This document shows positions 18,507 through 26,207 of a stretch of 64,000 nucleotides of DNA, one piece after another; position 1 is the first letter of the stretch; each line of letters starts with the position of its first letter. The notes under the pieces are model-generated. The model was not told the DNA's origin and ran no database searches. It was given only the letters and a program-made list of their open reading frames with translations. The stretch spans positions 2,790,001 through 2,854,000 of the forward strand of contig NZ_CP058907.1 of assembly GCF_013415845.1 (NCBI RefSeq), read 5' to 3'. A program made the position numbers and the translations under genes. This DNA comes from Rhodopseudomonas palustris (GTDB taxonomy: Bacteria; Pseudomonadota; Alphaproteobacteria; Rhizobiales; Xanthobacteraceae).

Positions 18507-19481
18507 TTGCGCTGGTGTGCGATGTGCCGGCCTGGAGCGTCGGGCATCGTGACCGAGACCGGCCAAAACTGTGCGGCCCAGGCAATGCGGATGGCCGCGA
18601 CGGCACCGGCATTTCCGGAGCTAGAAGGTCGACATCCTTGTTTCAGCACGACGGCTGAGGGGCACGCGCGCGCGGCGCGCCTCCATCTGCCGGTGAGTCC
18701 GGGGTGCAATATCGATTGCGCATTCTGTATTCGTGACTTCAATCGGCGCGATCAGCGTCCCGGTGTCGCGACACGTTTGCTGACGCCTGAGCAGGCTGTG
18801 GCCATTGTCGCGAGGGCGCTCGAGCTCTGTCCGTCCATCAACGTGGTCGGCATCGCCGGGCCTGGTGATCCGCTGGCGACGCCACATGCGCTTCAGACGT
18901 TCGCATTGGTCCGCGAGCGTTGGCCTGAGTTGGTCCTCTGCCTATCGACCAATGGTCTCATGCTGCCGGACCGCATCGATGAGATTGCGGGGCTCGGGAT
19001 TTCGACGCTGACGGTAACGGTCAACGCGGTCGATCCGCAGATCCAAGCGCAGGTGACGCCAAAGATCGCCTGGCAACGGAAGCGATTGAACGGCGTCGTC
19101 GCCGGCGAGCGACTGATCGCCAATCAACTGGAGGGGATTGCCCGCGCCGCCGCGCACGGTCTGACGGTCAAAGTCAACACCGTGCTCATTCCGACGGTCA
19201 ACGATCATCACATCGAAACCATCGCCGAGCGCGTCGCGGCGGCCGGCGCGAATCTCATCAACATCATTCCGCTGATCCCGCAGCACGGCTTCGCGCATCT
19301 GAAGCCGCCCGGAATGCTCATGCGATACGCGGCTCGTACCGCGGCGGAGAAGTATCTGCGGGTGTTCACCCATTGCCAACGGTGCAGGGCCGATGCCTGC
19401 GGCATTCCCGGCGTCAGCGATTACGCCCAGCAACTCTATGGTGACGACATCGTCGCCGAACCGACCTTTTCGCACGGCTGA
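18507..19481 (+). CDS. marB: NifB-like radical SAM protein of methylthio-alkane reductase (MarB)
   Basis: Up to 324 residues. The radical SAM motif CNIDCAFC (C-x3-C-x2-C, residues 67-74) binds the 4Fe-4S cluster that cleaves SAM. The preceding HPCFSTTAEGHARAARLHL and the C-terminal CQRCRADACG are NifB signatures. The NifX-like tail of many NifB proteins is absent. NifB-type enzymes fuse iron-sulfur clusters into the carbide-centred precursor of nitrogenase cofactors. The start is uncertain: ATG 18507 gives a non-conserved N-terminus, and GTG 18549 or ATG 18585 are alternatives. It is directly upstream of NifH-, NifD- and NifK-like genes. No NifEN scaffold is present, so the precursor probably goes straight to MarDK. 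Confidence 0.85.
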   Translation: MRWCAMCRPGASGIVTETGQNCAAQAMRMAATAPAFPELEGRHPCFSTTAEGHARAARLHLPVSPGCNIDCAFCIRDFNRRDQRPGVATRLLTPEQAVAIVARALELCPSINVVGIAGPGDPLATPHALQTFALVRERWPELVLCLSTNGLMLPDRIDEIAGLGISTLTVTVNAVDPQIQAQVTPKIAWQRKRLNGVVAGERLIANQLEGIARAAAHGLTVKVNTVLIPTVNDHHIETIAERVAAAGANLINIIPLIPQHGFAHLKPPGMLMRYAARTAAEKYLRVFTHCQRCRADACGIPGVSDYAQQLYGDDIVAEPTFSHG

Positions 19482-19519
19482 GGTCGATTTCTTCCTGACA
19501 CAACCTGGAGACACGGCAT

Positions 19520-20389
19520 ATGGCGAAACAACTCAAGCAGATTGCGATCTACGGCAAGGGCGGCATCGGGAAATCGACCACGACTTCCAACATCAGCGCC
19601 GCGCTTGCAGAGGCCGGCTATAAAGTCATGCAGTTCGGTGCCGACCCGAAGGCGGACTCGACCAACACGCTCCGTGGCGGAGAGTACATTCCGTCGGTGC
19701 TCGATCTTCTCGCCGAGCGTCGCCGCGTAGACGCCTATGAGGCGATATTTCAAGGCTTTGGTGGCATCTATTGCGTCGAGGCCGGAGGCCCGCAACCGGG
19801 CGTGGGCTGCGCGGGGCGGGGCATCATTACTGCCGTTGAACTGCTCAAGCAGCAACGTGTCTTCGAAGAGCTGGACCTCGACATCGTGATCTACGACGTG
19901 CTCGGCGACGTCGTGTGCGGCGGCTTCGCGGTGCCGGTGCGCGAAGGCATCGCGGAGCACGTGTTCACGGTGTCGTCATCCGACTTCATGGCCATCTATG
20001 CGGCCAATAATCTGTTTCGCGGCATTGAGCGGTTTTCGAACTCGGGTGGTGCGCTGCTCGGCGGCATCATCGCCAACTCGATCAACACCGACTTCCAGCG
20101 CGAGGTGATCGACGATTTTGCGGCGCACACCGATACGCCGATCGTGCAGTACGTTCCGCGTTCGCTGACGGTGACCCAGGCTGAGCTCAGCGGGCGGACG
20201 ACCATCGAGGCGGCGCCGCAATCGGCGCAAGCCGACGTCTATCGGCAGCTGGCGCGCCGGATTGCCGAACACACCGAGTCGAAGGTGCCGACGCCGCTGA
20301 ATCCGCCGCAGCTTCGCGAATGGTCCGCTCGCTGGGCTGACCATCTGGTTGCTGCCGAACGGGCCGAGGCGGAACGGCAGGTGGCCTGA
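19520..20389 (+). CDS. marH: NifH-like reductase component of methylthio-alkane reductase (MarH)
   Basis: A 289-residue nitrogenase-reductase homologue. The deviant P-loop GKGGIGKS is at residues 12-19, switch I/II-type motifs ADPKADST and DVLGDVVCGGFAVP follow, and Cys97 (GCAGRG) and Cys133 are the two ligands each subunit gives to the bridging 4Fe-4S cluster. Arg100, equivalent to the ADP-ribosylated arginine of NifH, is conserved. The dimer should pass electrons to MarDK with ATP hydrolysis. It lies 38 bp after marB, with GGAG upstream of its ATG, and is followed by a hairpin before marD. Sequence relatedness to BchL/NifH is obvious; the Mar assignment comes from the gene set. Confidence 0.92.
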   Translation: MAKQLKQIAIYGKGGIGKSTTTSNISAALAEAGYKVMQFGADPKADSTNTLRGGEYIPSVLDLLAERRRVDAYEAIFQGFGGIYCVEAGGPQPGVGCAGRGIITAVELLKQQRVFEELDLDIVIYDVLGDVVCGGFAVPVREGIAEHVFTVSSSDFMAIYAANNLFRGIERFSNSGGALLGGIIANSINTDFQREVIDDFAAHTDTPIVQYVPRSLTVTQAELSGRTTIEAAPQSAQADVYRQLARRIAEHTESKVPTPLNPPQLREWSARWADHLVAAERAEAERQVA

Positions 20390-20395
20390 TCTCGG

Positions 20396-20426
20396 CTGCG
20401 GCGGCATTCGCGCAAGGGTGCCGCAG
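20396..20426 (+). terminator. Hairpin between marH and marD
   Basis: A 7-bp perfect stem (CTGCGGC / GCCGCAG) with a 17-base loop lies 7 bp after the marH stop. No T-run follows. Similar nifH-nifD spacers carry stabilising stem-loops that leave more reductase mRNA than nifDK mRNA, and I suggest the same role. Confidence 0.4.
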
Positions 20427-20454
20427 ACAATTCCTCCAGCTTTAGAGGCGCAGA

Positions 20455-21963
20455 ATGGTTCTGAATCTGAAGACATCGAGCGTCGAGACCCGCGAGCAAC
20501 GGCTCGGCACCATCATCGGATGGGATGGTACCGCCTCGAAGCTGGCCGACGAGTCGGCGTTTTCGCGCGGCGACTGTGGCGGATGCGGAACGAAGGCGCG
20601 ACGGGTTTGCGAGCTTGAAGGGCCGTTCACGCAGGGCTCGGTCTGCAGCGAGCAAATGGTGGAGTGTCAGGCGGGCAATATCCGGGACGCGGTCCTGATC
20701 CAGCATTCGCCGATCGGCTGCGGGGCGGGGCAGGTGATCTATAATTCGATCTATCGCAACGGTCTGGCGATGCGTGGATTGCCGGTCCAGAACATTCGGT
20801 TCATCTCGACCAATCTGCGCGAACGCGACATGGTCTATGGGGGCGCCGAGAAGCTGGCAGAAGCGATCCGGCTCGCAGTTGAACGCCACCAACCCAAGGC
20901 GGTGTTCATCGCGACGTCCTGCGCCAGCGGAATCATCGGCGATGACATCGAGAGCGTTGCACGGACGGCCGAAGCCGAGTTCGGCATCCCGATCATCCCG
21001 CTGCATTGCGAAGGCTTCAAATCCAAGCACTGGTCGACCGGATTCGACGCGACCCAGCACGGCATCTTGCGACAGATCGTGCGCCGCAATCCGGAGAAGC
21101 GCCAGGACGATCTGATCAACGTGATCAATCTCTGGGGCACCGACGTATTCAGCCCGATGCTCGGCGAACTCGGCCTTCGTGTGAATTATGTGGTCGACAT
21201 GGCGACGGTCGAGGAACTCGCCCAGATGTCGGAGGCGCGCGCAACGGTCAGCTTTTGCTACACGCTCGGCACCTATCTGGCGACGGCGCTGGAGCAAGAA
21301 TTCGGCGTCGAGCAGATCAAGGCGCCACAACCCTATGGGTTTGCCGGGACGGATGCGTGGCTGCGTGAGCTCGCCCGTGTCACAGGCCGCGAGGCGCAAG
21401 CCGAGGACTACATCGCCCGCGAGCATGCACGGGTCAAGCCGCTGCTCGATGAGCTGCGGCCAAAATTGAAAGGCCTCAAGGGCTATGTGGCCACCGGCTC
21501 GGCCTATTCTCACGGCCTGATTGGGGTGCTTCGCGAGATCGGGGTGGAGGTCGATGGCTCCTTGGTGTTCCACCACGATCCGGTCTACGACAGCGAGGAC
21601 CCCAGGCAGGACTCGCTCGGCCATCTGATCGAGAATTATGGCGACGTTCGCCACTTCACCGTGGGCAATCGGCAGCAGTACCAGTTCTACAATCTGCTTC
21701 AGCGGGTGAAGCCGGACTTCATCATCATCCGGCACAACGGCCTGGCGCCACTTGCCGCTCGCCTTGGAATTCCCGCCATTCCGCTCGGCGATGAGCACCA
21801 TGCCTTGGGTTATCAAGGCATGGTGAATCTCGGGGAATCGATCCTGGCCGCGCTCCAGCATCGCAAATTCCATAAGGATATCGCGAAGCGGGTGAGCCTT
21901 CCGTACAAACAATCCTGGCTGGCGCAGAAGGATCCGTTCGCGCTCGCGCGAGCCGCCTCGTAA
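20455..21963 (+). CDS. marD: NifD-like catalytic subunit of methylthio-alkane reductase (MarD)
   Basis: A 502-residue NifD/oxidoreductase-1 family protein. Three P-cluster cysteines align in order: Cys64 (QGSVCSEQ), Cys89 (HSPIGCGAG) and Cys156 (IATSCASGIIGDDIE). Candidate cofactor ligands are Cys268 (ATVSFCYTLGTY) and His448 or His449 (GDEHHALGYQGMVN), placed like Cys275 and His442 of NifD. Three more N-terminal cysteines (CGGCGTKARRVC, residues 41-52) are not typical of NifD. With MarK it should reduce C-S bonds of methylthio-alkanes such as dimethyl sulfide, giving methanethiol and an alkane or alkene. The reaction is known for the Rhodospirillum enzyme and inferred here. Confidence 0.88.
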   Translation: MVLNLKTSSVETREQRLGTIIGWDGTASKLADESAFSRGDCGGCGTKARRVCELEGPFTQGSVCSEQMVECQAGNIRDAVLIQHSPIGCGAGQVIYNSIYRNGLAMRGLPVQNIRFISTNLRERDMVYGGAEKLAEAIRLAVERHQPKAVFIATSCASGIIGDDIESVARTAEAEFGIPIIPLHCEGFKSKHWSTGFDATQHGILRQIVRRNPEKRQDDLINVINLWGTDVFSPMLGELGLRVNYVVDMATVEELAQMSEARATVSFCYTLGTYLATALEQEFGVEQIKAPQPYGFAGTDAWLRELARVTGREAQAEDYIAREHARVKPLLDELRPKLKGLKGYVATGSAYSHGLIGVLREIGVEVDGSLVFHHDPVYDSEDPRQDSLGHLIENYGDVRHFTVGNRQQYQFYNLLQRVKPDFIIIRHNGLAPLAARLGIPAIPLGDEHHALGYQGMVNLGESILAALQHRKFHKDIAKRVSLPYKQSWLAQKDPFALARAAS

Positions 21964-21974
21964 AGGGACACATC

Positions 21975-23357
21975 ATGGCTATCCTCGCCCTCAAGTCGCG
22001 ACCGACGGAAATCACGCCTGATGCCGACAAGTCGGGTGCGATCGAACTGGTGCGCTATGTGTGCGCAATCGGCGCGATGCAGACCGCTGCGGCGATCCCC
22101 AGGGTGGTGCCCATCACGCATTGCGGGCCGGGCTGTGCCGACAAGCAGTACATGAACCTCACTTTCTACAACGGCTTTCAAGGCAGCGGTTATGGTGGTG
22201 GGCCGGTCGTCCCGAGTACCAATGCATCGCAGCGCGAGGTGATTTTCGGCGGCGCGGACCGTTTGCGTGAATTGATCGAATCTTCGCAGCTGGTCTTGGA
22301 TGCTGATTTGTTTGTCGTGCTCACCGGCTGTATTCCGGACCTCGTCGGCGACGACGTCGGGTCAGTGGTACGTGATTTTCAGAAGCGCGGTGTTCCGATC
22401 GTTTATGCCGAGACCGGAGGATTTCGCGGCAACAATTTCACCGGCCATGAGGCGGTGACGCACGCGATCATCGAACAGTATCTCGGTCCCTGGGACGGCG
22501 TGCGGGAGCAGGGGACGGTGAATCTCTGGTCGCTGCTGCCATATCAGAACACGTTCTGGCGGGGCGACCTCGAGGAGATCAAGAGGCTGCTGGAGGGCAT
22601 TGGTCTGAAGGTCAGTGTCTTGTTTGGCCCGGATTCCGAGGGGCTCAGCGAGTGGCGCAATATCCCGCGCGCGCAGTTCAATTTGGTGCTGTCGCCCTGG
22701 CTCGGATTGTCGACGGCCGAGCTGCTCGCTCGCCGTTACGAGCAGCCTTATCTGCACATTCCCGTCGTTCCGATCGGCGCGCGGGAGAGCGGAGCATTCT
22801 TGCGGAAGGTGGCCGCATTCGCCGGCATCCCGGCCGATGTTGTCGAGGCGTTCATCGCCAAGGAGGAAAAGCGATACTACAACTACATCGATGGATTTAC
22901 CGATTTCTATTCAGAGTATTGGTGGGGCCTGCCGGCGCGCTTTGCGGTGATCGGTGACAGTGCCTACAATCTTGCGCTGACGAAATTTCTCGTGACGCAG
23001 CTTGGATTGATTCCGGCCAAGCAGATCGTGACCGAAGATCCGCCAGTTGAGCATCGCGAGGCAATTCAGGCCGAATTCCGCGCGATCGATGAGGACGTCT
23101 CGGTGGACGTGGAGTTTGTCGAAGACAGCTACACCATTCACCAAGCGCTCAGGAATGCCGACTTCGGCCACAAGCCGCCGATCATCTTCGGAACGACGTG
23201 GGAGCGCGATCTGGTCAAGGAGATGAAAGGGTCATTGATCGAAGTCGGATTTCCGGCCTCGTATGAGGTCGTGTTGTCGAGGAGTTACGTCGGCTACCGC
23301 GGCGCCTTGGCGCTTCTCGAACGCATCTACAGCACGGTTGTCAGCCACAGCGCGTAG
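21975..23357 (+). CDS. marK: NifK-like subunit of methylthio-alkane reductase (MarK)
   Basis: A 460-residue NifK-like protein, 11 bp after marD. The three P-cluster cysteines are all in place: Cys30 (RYVCAIGAM), Cys54 (HCGPGCADK; Cys50 is an extra) and Cys119 (VLTGCIPDLVGDDVG). It is shorter than molybdenum NifK (about 520), as expected for Mar and group-IV homologues. It forms the heterotetramer with MarD and contributes half of each P-cluster. The operon ends here, and no nifE, nifN or other assembly gene follows. A different nitrogenase-like reductase cannot be excluded without phylogeny, but the B-H-D-K order and the organosulfur context fit Mar well. Confidence 0.88.
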   Translation: MAILALKSRPTEITPDADKSGAIELVRYVCAIGAMQTAAAIPRVVPITHCGPGCADKQYMNLTFYNGFQGSGYGGGPVVPSTNASQREVIFGGADRLRELIESSQLVLDADLFVVLTGCIPDLVGDDVGSVVRDFQKRGVPIVYAETGGFRGNNFTGHEAVTHAIIEQYLGPWDGVREQGTVNLWSLLPYQNTFWRGDLEEIKRLLEGIGLKVSVLFGPDSEGLSEWRNIPRAQFNLVLSPWLGLSTAELLARRYEQPYLHIPVVPIGARESGAFLRKVAAFAGIPADVVEAFIAKEEKRYYNYIDGFTDFYSEYWWGLPARFAVIGDSAYNLALTKFLVTQLGLIPAKQIVTEDPPVEHREAIQAEFRAIDEDVSVDVEFVEDSYTIHQALRNADFGHKPPIIFGTTWERDLVKEMKGSLIEVGFPASYEVVLSRSYVGYRGALALLERIYSTVVSHSA

Positions 23358-23650
23358 CGTCGGCGAACCCCGTGAGGTGGCTCCGAAGGATCCCATGTCG
23401 TGGCGCCGTGGGGGCCGAAGACGTCCCTGCGCAAGCGGGGCTCGTTGCGCTGTGATCGTCAGACGGGACAGCCCAACGCCCATCAGAGGCGGGTGGACCG
23501 GGAATGCGGCGCTCGAGGCGCGCGATGGCGCATGACTGGATGCCTGCTGTCCCAAGGCTGGCGATACCGGTAGAATAGACGGACCGCCTCCCGGCAAAAT
23601 ACAATCCGCCAGAACCGCCCCTTGTCCGTCGATCACCGGAAGCAATTGAT

Positions 23651-24955
23651 ATGAGAACGACCGAAGTCTCCTGGCCGAAATCACTCTGGCACGCGGTGAC
23701 TGGCCCCGGAGCAGAGTTGCCGGTCTTGCATGGCGCGGAGGAGGCCGATGTGGTGGTGATCGGTGGCGGCTTCAGCGGGCTGTCGACGGCGCTGCATCTG
23801 CGCGAGGCCGGCGTCGATGTCGCGGTCGTCGAGGCGGCGGAGCCCGGCTGGGGTGCGTCCGGCCGCAACAATGGCCAGGTGATTCCGACATTGTCGCGGC
23901 CCGACCCGGAGGACATCGTCGCCAAACACGGTGCGGCGGGCGAGCGGCTGGTCGGGCTGATCCGCGACAGCGCGTCGATCCTGTTCGATGTCGCGAGGCG
24001 CCACGGCATCGACGCCGAGCAGGAGCAGAACGGCTGGGTGCAGCCCGTGCATTCGCCCGGCCGCATCAAGATCGCCGAGCGACGGTTCCGGCAATGGTCG
24101 AAATTCGGCGCGCCGGTCGAGTTGCTGTCCCGCGAGCAAGTGCGCGACATGCTCGGTTCCGAAGCTTGGTTCGGCGGTTTCTGGAACAGGACCGGAGGCC
24201 ACGTCAATCCGCTGGCGCTGGCGCGCGGACTAGCGCGCGCCGTGCTGGCGCAAGGCGGCCGTATCTTCGCGCGCTCGCCGGCAGTGAGCATTGAGCGCCG
24301 CGGCGATCGCTGGATCGTCAAGACCGCCCAAGGCGAGATCAGCGGCCGGGCGCTGGTGGTCGCCAGCAACGCCTACACCGGTGAATTTTCCAAGACGTTG
24401 GCGCCGGCGATTGCCAGCGAGGTCATGCCGGTACGGTCGTGGCAGATGGCGACGCAGCCGCTGAGCGACAATGTACGCAAGACCATCATCCCGGGGCGGC
24501 AGGCGATGTCCGACACCCATGGCGAGTTGATTTTCGGACGGTTCGACGCGCGCAACCGCTTCGTCACCGGCGGCGCCATCATCCGGCCGTTCAACCAGGT
24601 CGCGACGCTGAAGGCGCGGGTCGGCAAGCGGCTGCAGAGACTGTGGCCGCAGATCGGCGAGGTGCGGTTCGACTACGTCTGGAACGGCTTTATCGGCATG
24701 ACGACCGACTACCTGCCGCACATCCACCGCCTCGGCCCCAACGCCTACGGTTGGACTGGCTGCAACGGCCGCGGCGTGGCGCTGTCGGTCGCGCTCGGCC
24801 GCGAATTGTCCAAGGCCGTCCGCGGCGTGACGGATGGCGAGCTGGCGCTACCCTTCACCGAGCCGACGCCGATTCCCGCGAACGAACTGCTGCGTCCGTT
24901 CGCGCCGCTGATGATGGTGCTGTACCGGCACCGGGACGCCAAGGAGATCGGCTGA
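23651..24955 (+). CDS. FAD-dependent amine/amino-acid oxidoreductase (DAO family)
   Basis: A 434-residue flavoprotein. The FAD-binding motif VVVIGGGFSGLSTALHLRE is at about residues 35-53, followed by the acidic end VVEAAEPGWGASGRNNGQV, a classic DAO/PuuB-OrdL feature. The C-terminal GWTGCNGRGVALSVALG is the second FAD contact. Members oxidise amino acids, gamma-glutamyl-amines or sarcosine-like substrates. The gene lies about 290 bp after marK and converges with the L-ATC hydrolase gene; the gap makes cotranscription with mar doubtful. The substrate is unknown. Confidence 0.88.
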   Translation: MRTTEVSWPKSLWHAVTGPGAELPVLHGAEEADVVVIGGGFSGLSTALHLREAGVDVAVVEAAEPGWGASGRNNGQVIPTLSRPDPEDIVAKHGAAGERLVGLIRDSASILFDVARRHGIDAEQEQNGWVQPVHSPGRIKIAERRFRQWSKFGAPVELLSREQVRDMLGSEAWFGGFWNRTGGHVNPLALARGLARAVLAQGGRIFARSPAVSIERRGDRWIVKTAQGEISGRALVVASNAYTGEFSKTLAPAIASEVMPVRSWQMATQPLSDNVRKTIIPGRQAMSDTHGELIFGRFDARNRFVTGGAIIRPFNQVATLKARVGKRLQRLWPQIGEVRFDYVWNGFIGMTTDYLPHIHRLGPNAYGWTGCNGRGVALSVALGRELSKAVRGVTDGELALPFTEPTPIPANELLRPFAPLMMVLYRHRDAKEIG

Positions 24956-25002
24956 CGAGGCGCTGCGAGGCGCGGAAGAACCTCTTCGGCCGCGCCGGCC
25001 GA

Positions 25003-25488
25003 TTACGTCTTTGCGTCGGCTTTGACTTCGTATCGGAAGTCGCAACACGCGCCGCCCGACATCAAGGTACGCGTGCGGGTCAGCTCGACACGGGGATCAT
25101 AGCCTTCGATGAAGCCGTGGTCGCGGTTGCAGGATAGCAGGTGTCCGATCTCCGCCAGCCCCATCTCGCGATACATCTCGGCATAGCGGCAACGATGCAC
25201 GTCGTAGCTAAAGCCGCCGTCGTCCGCGCGTAGAACCTCGACCTCCAGCGCGTCGTCCTGGGTCCACAATTTTTGTAGCTCCGCGAAGCTGCGGATGTCC
25301 GCTCCGCCCGGCACGCGGGCCGCAAAGTCGCGGCCGGCCTCGACCGCGGTCTTGGCAATGGCCTCGCCGATCAACGATTGAGCCTGCTCTTTACCGAGAT
25401 GCGCACATAGCGTCTCGTAGATCGGCTTGATGACGCCGGCCTCGATGCGCCGGCGAGCAAGGATGCCGAGTTCCTGGTCCGCACTCAT
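25003..25488 (-). CDS. L-2-amino-thiazoline-4-carboxylate (L-ATC) hydrolase-family protein
   Basis: A 161-residue protein. The block YDVHRCRYAEMYREMGLAEI, then SCNRDHGFIEGYDP, and the C-terminal RTRTLMSGGACCDFRYE match the L-ATC-hydrolase family. Conserved Cys and His residues lie in RCRYAEM and CNRDHGF. In Pseudomonas, L-ATC hydrolase opens the thiazoline ring to a carbamoyl-cysteine on the way to L-cysteine, but many relatives act on other substrates. ATG 25488 overlaps the upstream isochorismatase-family stop in ATGA, so translation is coupled. It is the last gene of a peptide-uptake operon. A sulfur-ring substrate is an inference supported by this sulfur-rich district. Confidence 0.78.
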   Translation of the reverse strand: MSADQELGILARRRIEAGVIKPIYETLCAHLGKEQAQSLIGEAIAKTAVEAGRDFAARVPGGADIRSFAELQKLWTQDDALEVEVLRADDGGFSYDVHRCRYAEMYREMGLAEIGHLLSCNRDHGFIEGYDPRVELTRTRTLMSGGACCDFRYEVKADAKT

Positions 25489-26207
25489 GAAGAAGCCACC
25501 TCCGCGACTGGCAGTCGCTTCAGCGCCTCGAGCAGAGCCGGACTCTCGGCGACCGCGCCGAACACGCCGCTTTTCTTGATCAGCAACTGGATCGCCGCCT
25601 CGTGCACCGCCTCGAAACAGGCGCCGGTGCCGTCCGCCAGCGTCAGGCAGTCGAAACCGCGATCGAGCGCCTCGCGCACATTGGTGTGGATGCAGCAATC
25701 GGTGGTGAGCCCAGTCAGGATCAGGTTCGTGATACCGCGCTCCCGCAGATATTTCTCGATGCCGGTGAAGCCGAAGGCGCCGTAGGACGGCTTGTCGAAC
25801 ACCGGCTCTCCGTCCTGCGGCGCGAGTTCCGGGATGATCTGCCAGCACTCGGCACCCTCGATCAGGTAGCGTCCCTTGGGACCCTCGTCGCCGACCGCTA
25901 CGCCCTTGCCGTCAATGCCGCGCCAGAGTCGATGCGGCTGGACGTCCGAAAGGTCTGGCTTGAAGGTCTCGCGGGTATGGATCACCGGCATGCCGACCGC
26001 GCGGCAGGCTGCCAGGACACGGGCGATCACGGGGATCGGTCGCTGCAGGGCTGTGAGGTCGAAGCCGAACTGGTGCATGTAGCCACCCTCGGCGCAGAAA
26101 TCGCCCTGGACATCGATGACCAGCAGGGCGGTGTTGTGCGTCGTCAGCGGGCCGTGCAGCGGAAACGGGTAGGGGGTGGAGTTGAGTTTCAACGGGACGT
26201 TGCTCAT
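25485..26207 (-). CDS. Isochorismatase-family cysteine hydrolase
   Basis: About 240 residues. The catalytic triad of the family is visible: Asp in LLVIDVQGDF, Lys in VFDKPSYGAF and Cys in TGLTTDCCIHT, with the conserved cis-peptide region before the Cys. The protein has an N-terminal extension and an internal KGRYLIEGAECWQIIPEL region typical of N-carbamoylsarcosine-amidase-like and biuret-type amidohydrolases. ATG 26207 overlaps the binding-protein stop by four bases (ATGA), so I prefer it to 26219. Both neighbours are coupled by ATGA overlaps. It may hydrolyse a carbamoyl or amide bond of the imported compound; the substrate is not known. Confidence 0.87.
   Translation of the reverse strand: MSNVPLKLNSTPYPFPLHGPLTTHNTALLVIDVQGDFCAEGGYMHQFGFDLTALQRPIPVIARVLAACRAVGMPVIHTRETFKPDLSDVQPHRLWRGIDGKGVAVGDEGPKGRYLIEGAECWQIIPELAPQDGEPVFDKPSYGAFGFTGIEKYLRERGITNLILTGLTTDCCIHTNVREALDRGFDCLTLADGTGACFEAVHEAAIQLLIKKSGVFGAVAESPALLEALKRLPVAEVASS

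Noticed and set aside
20239..21912. 557-codon open frame opposite marD
   Set aside because: Antisense shadow; the NifD-like protein on the plus strand has all expected motifs.
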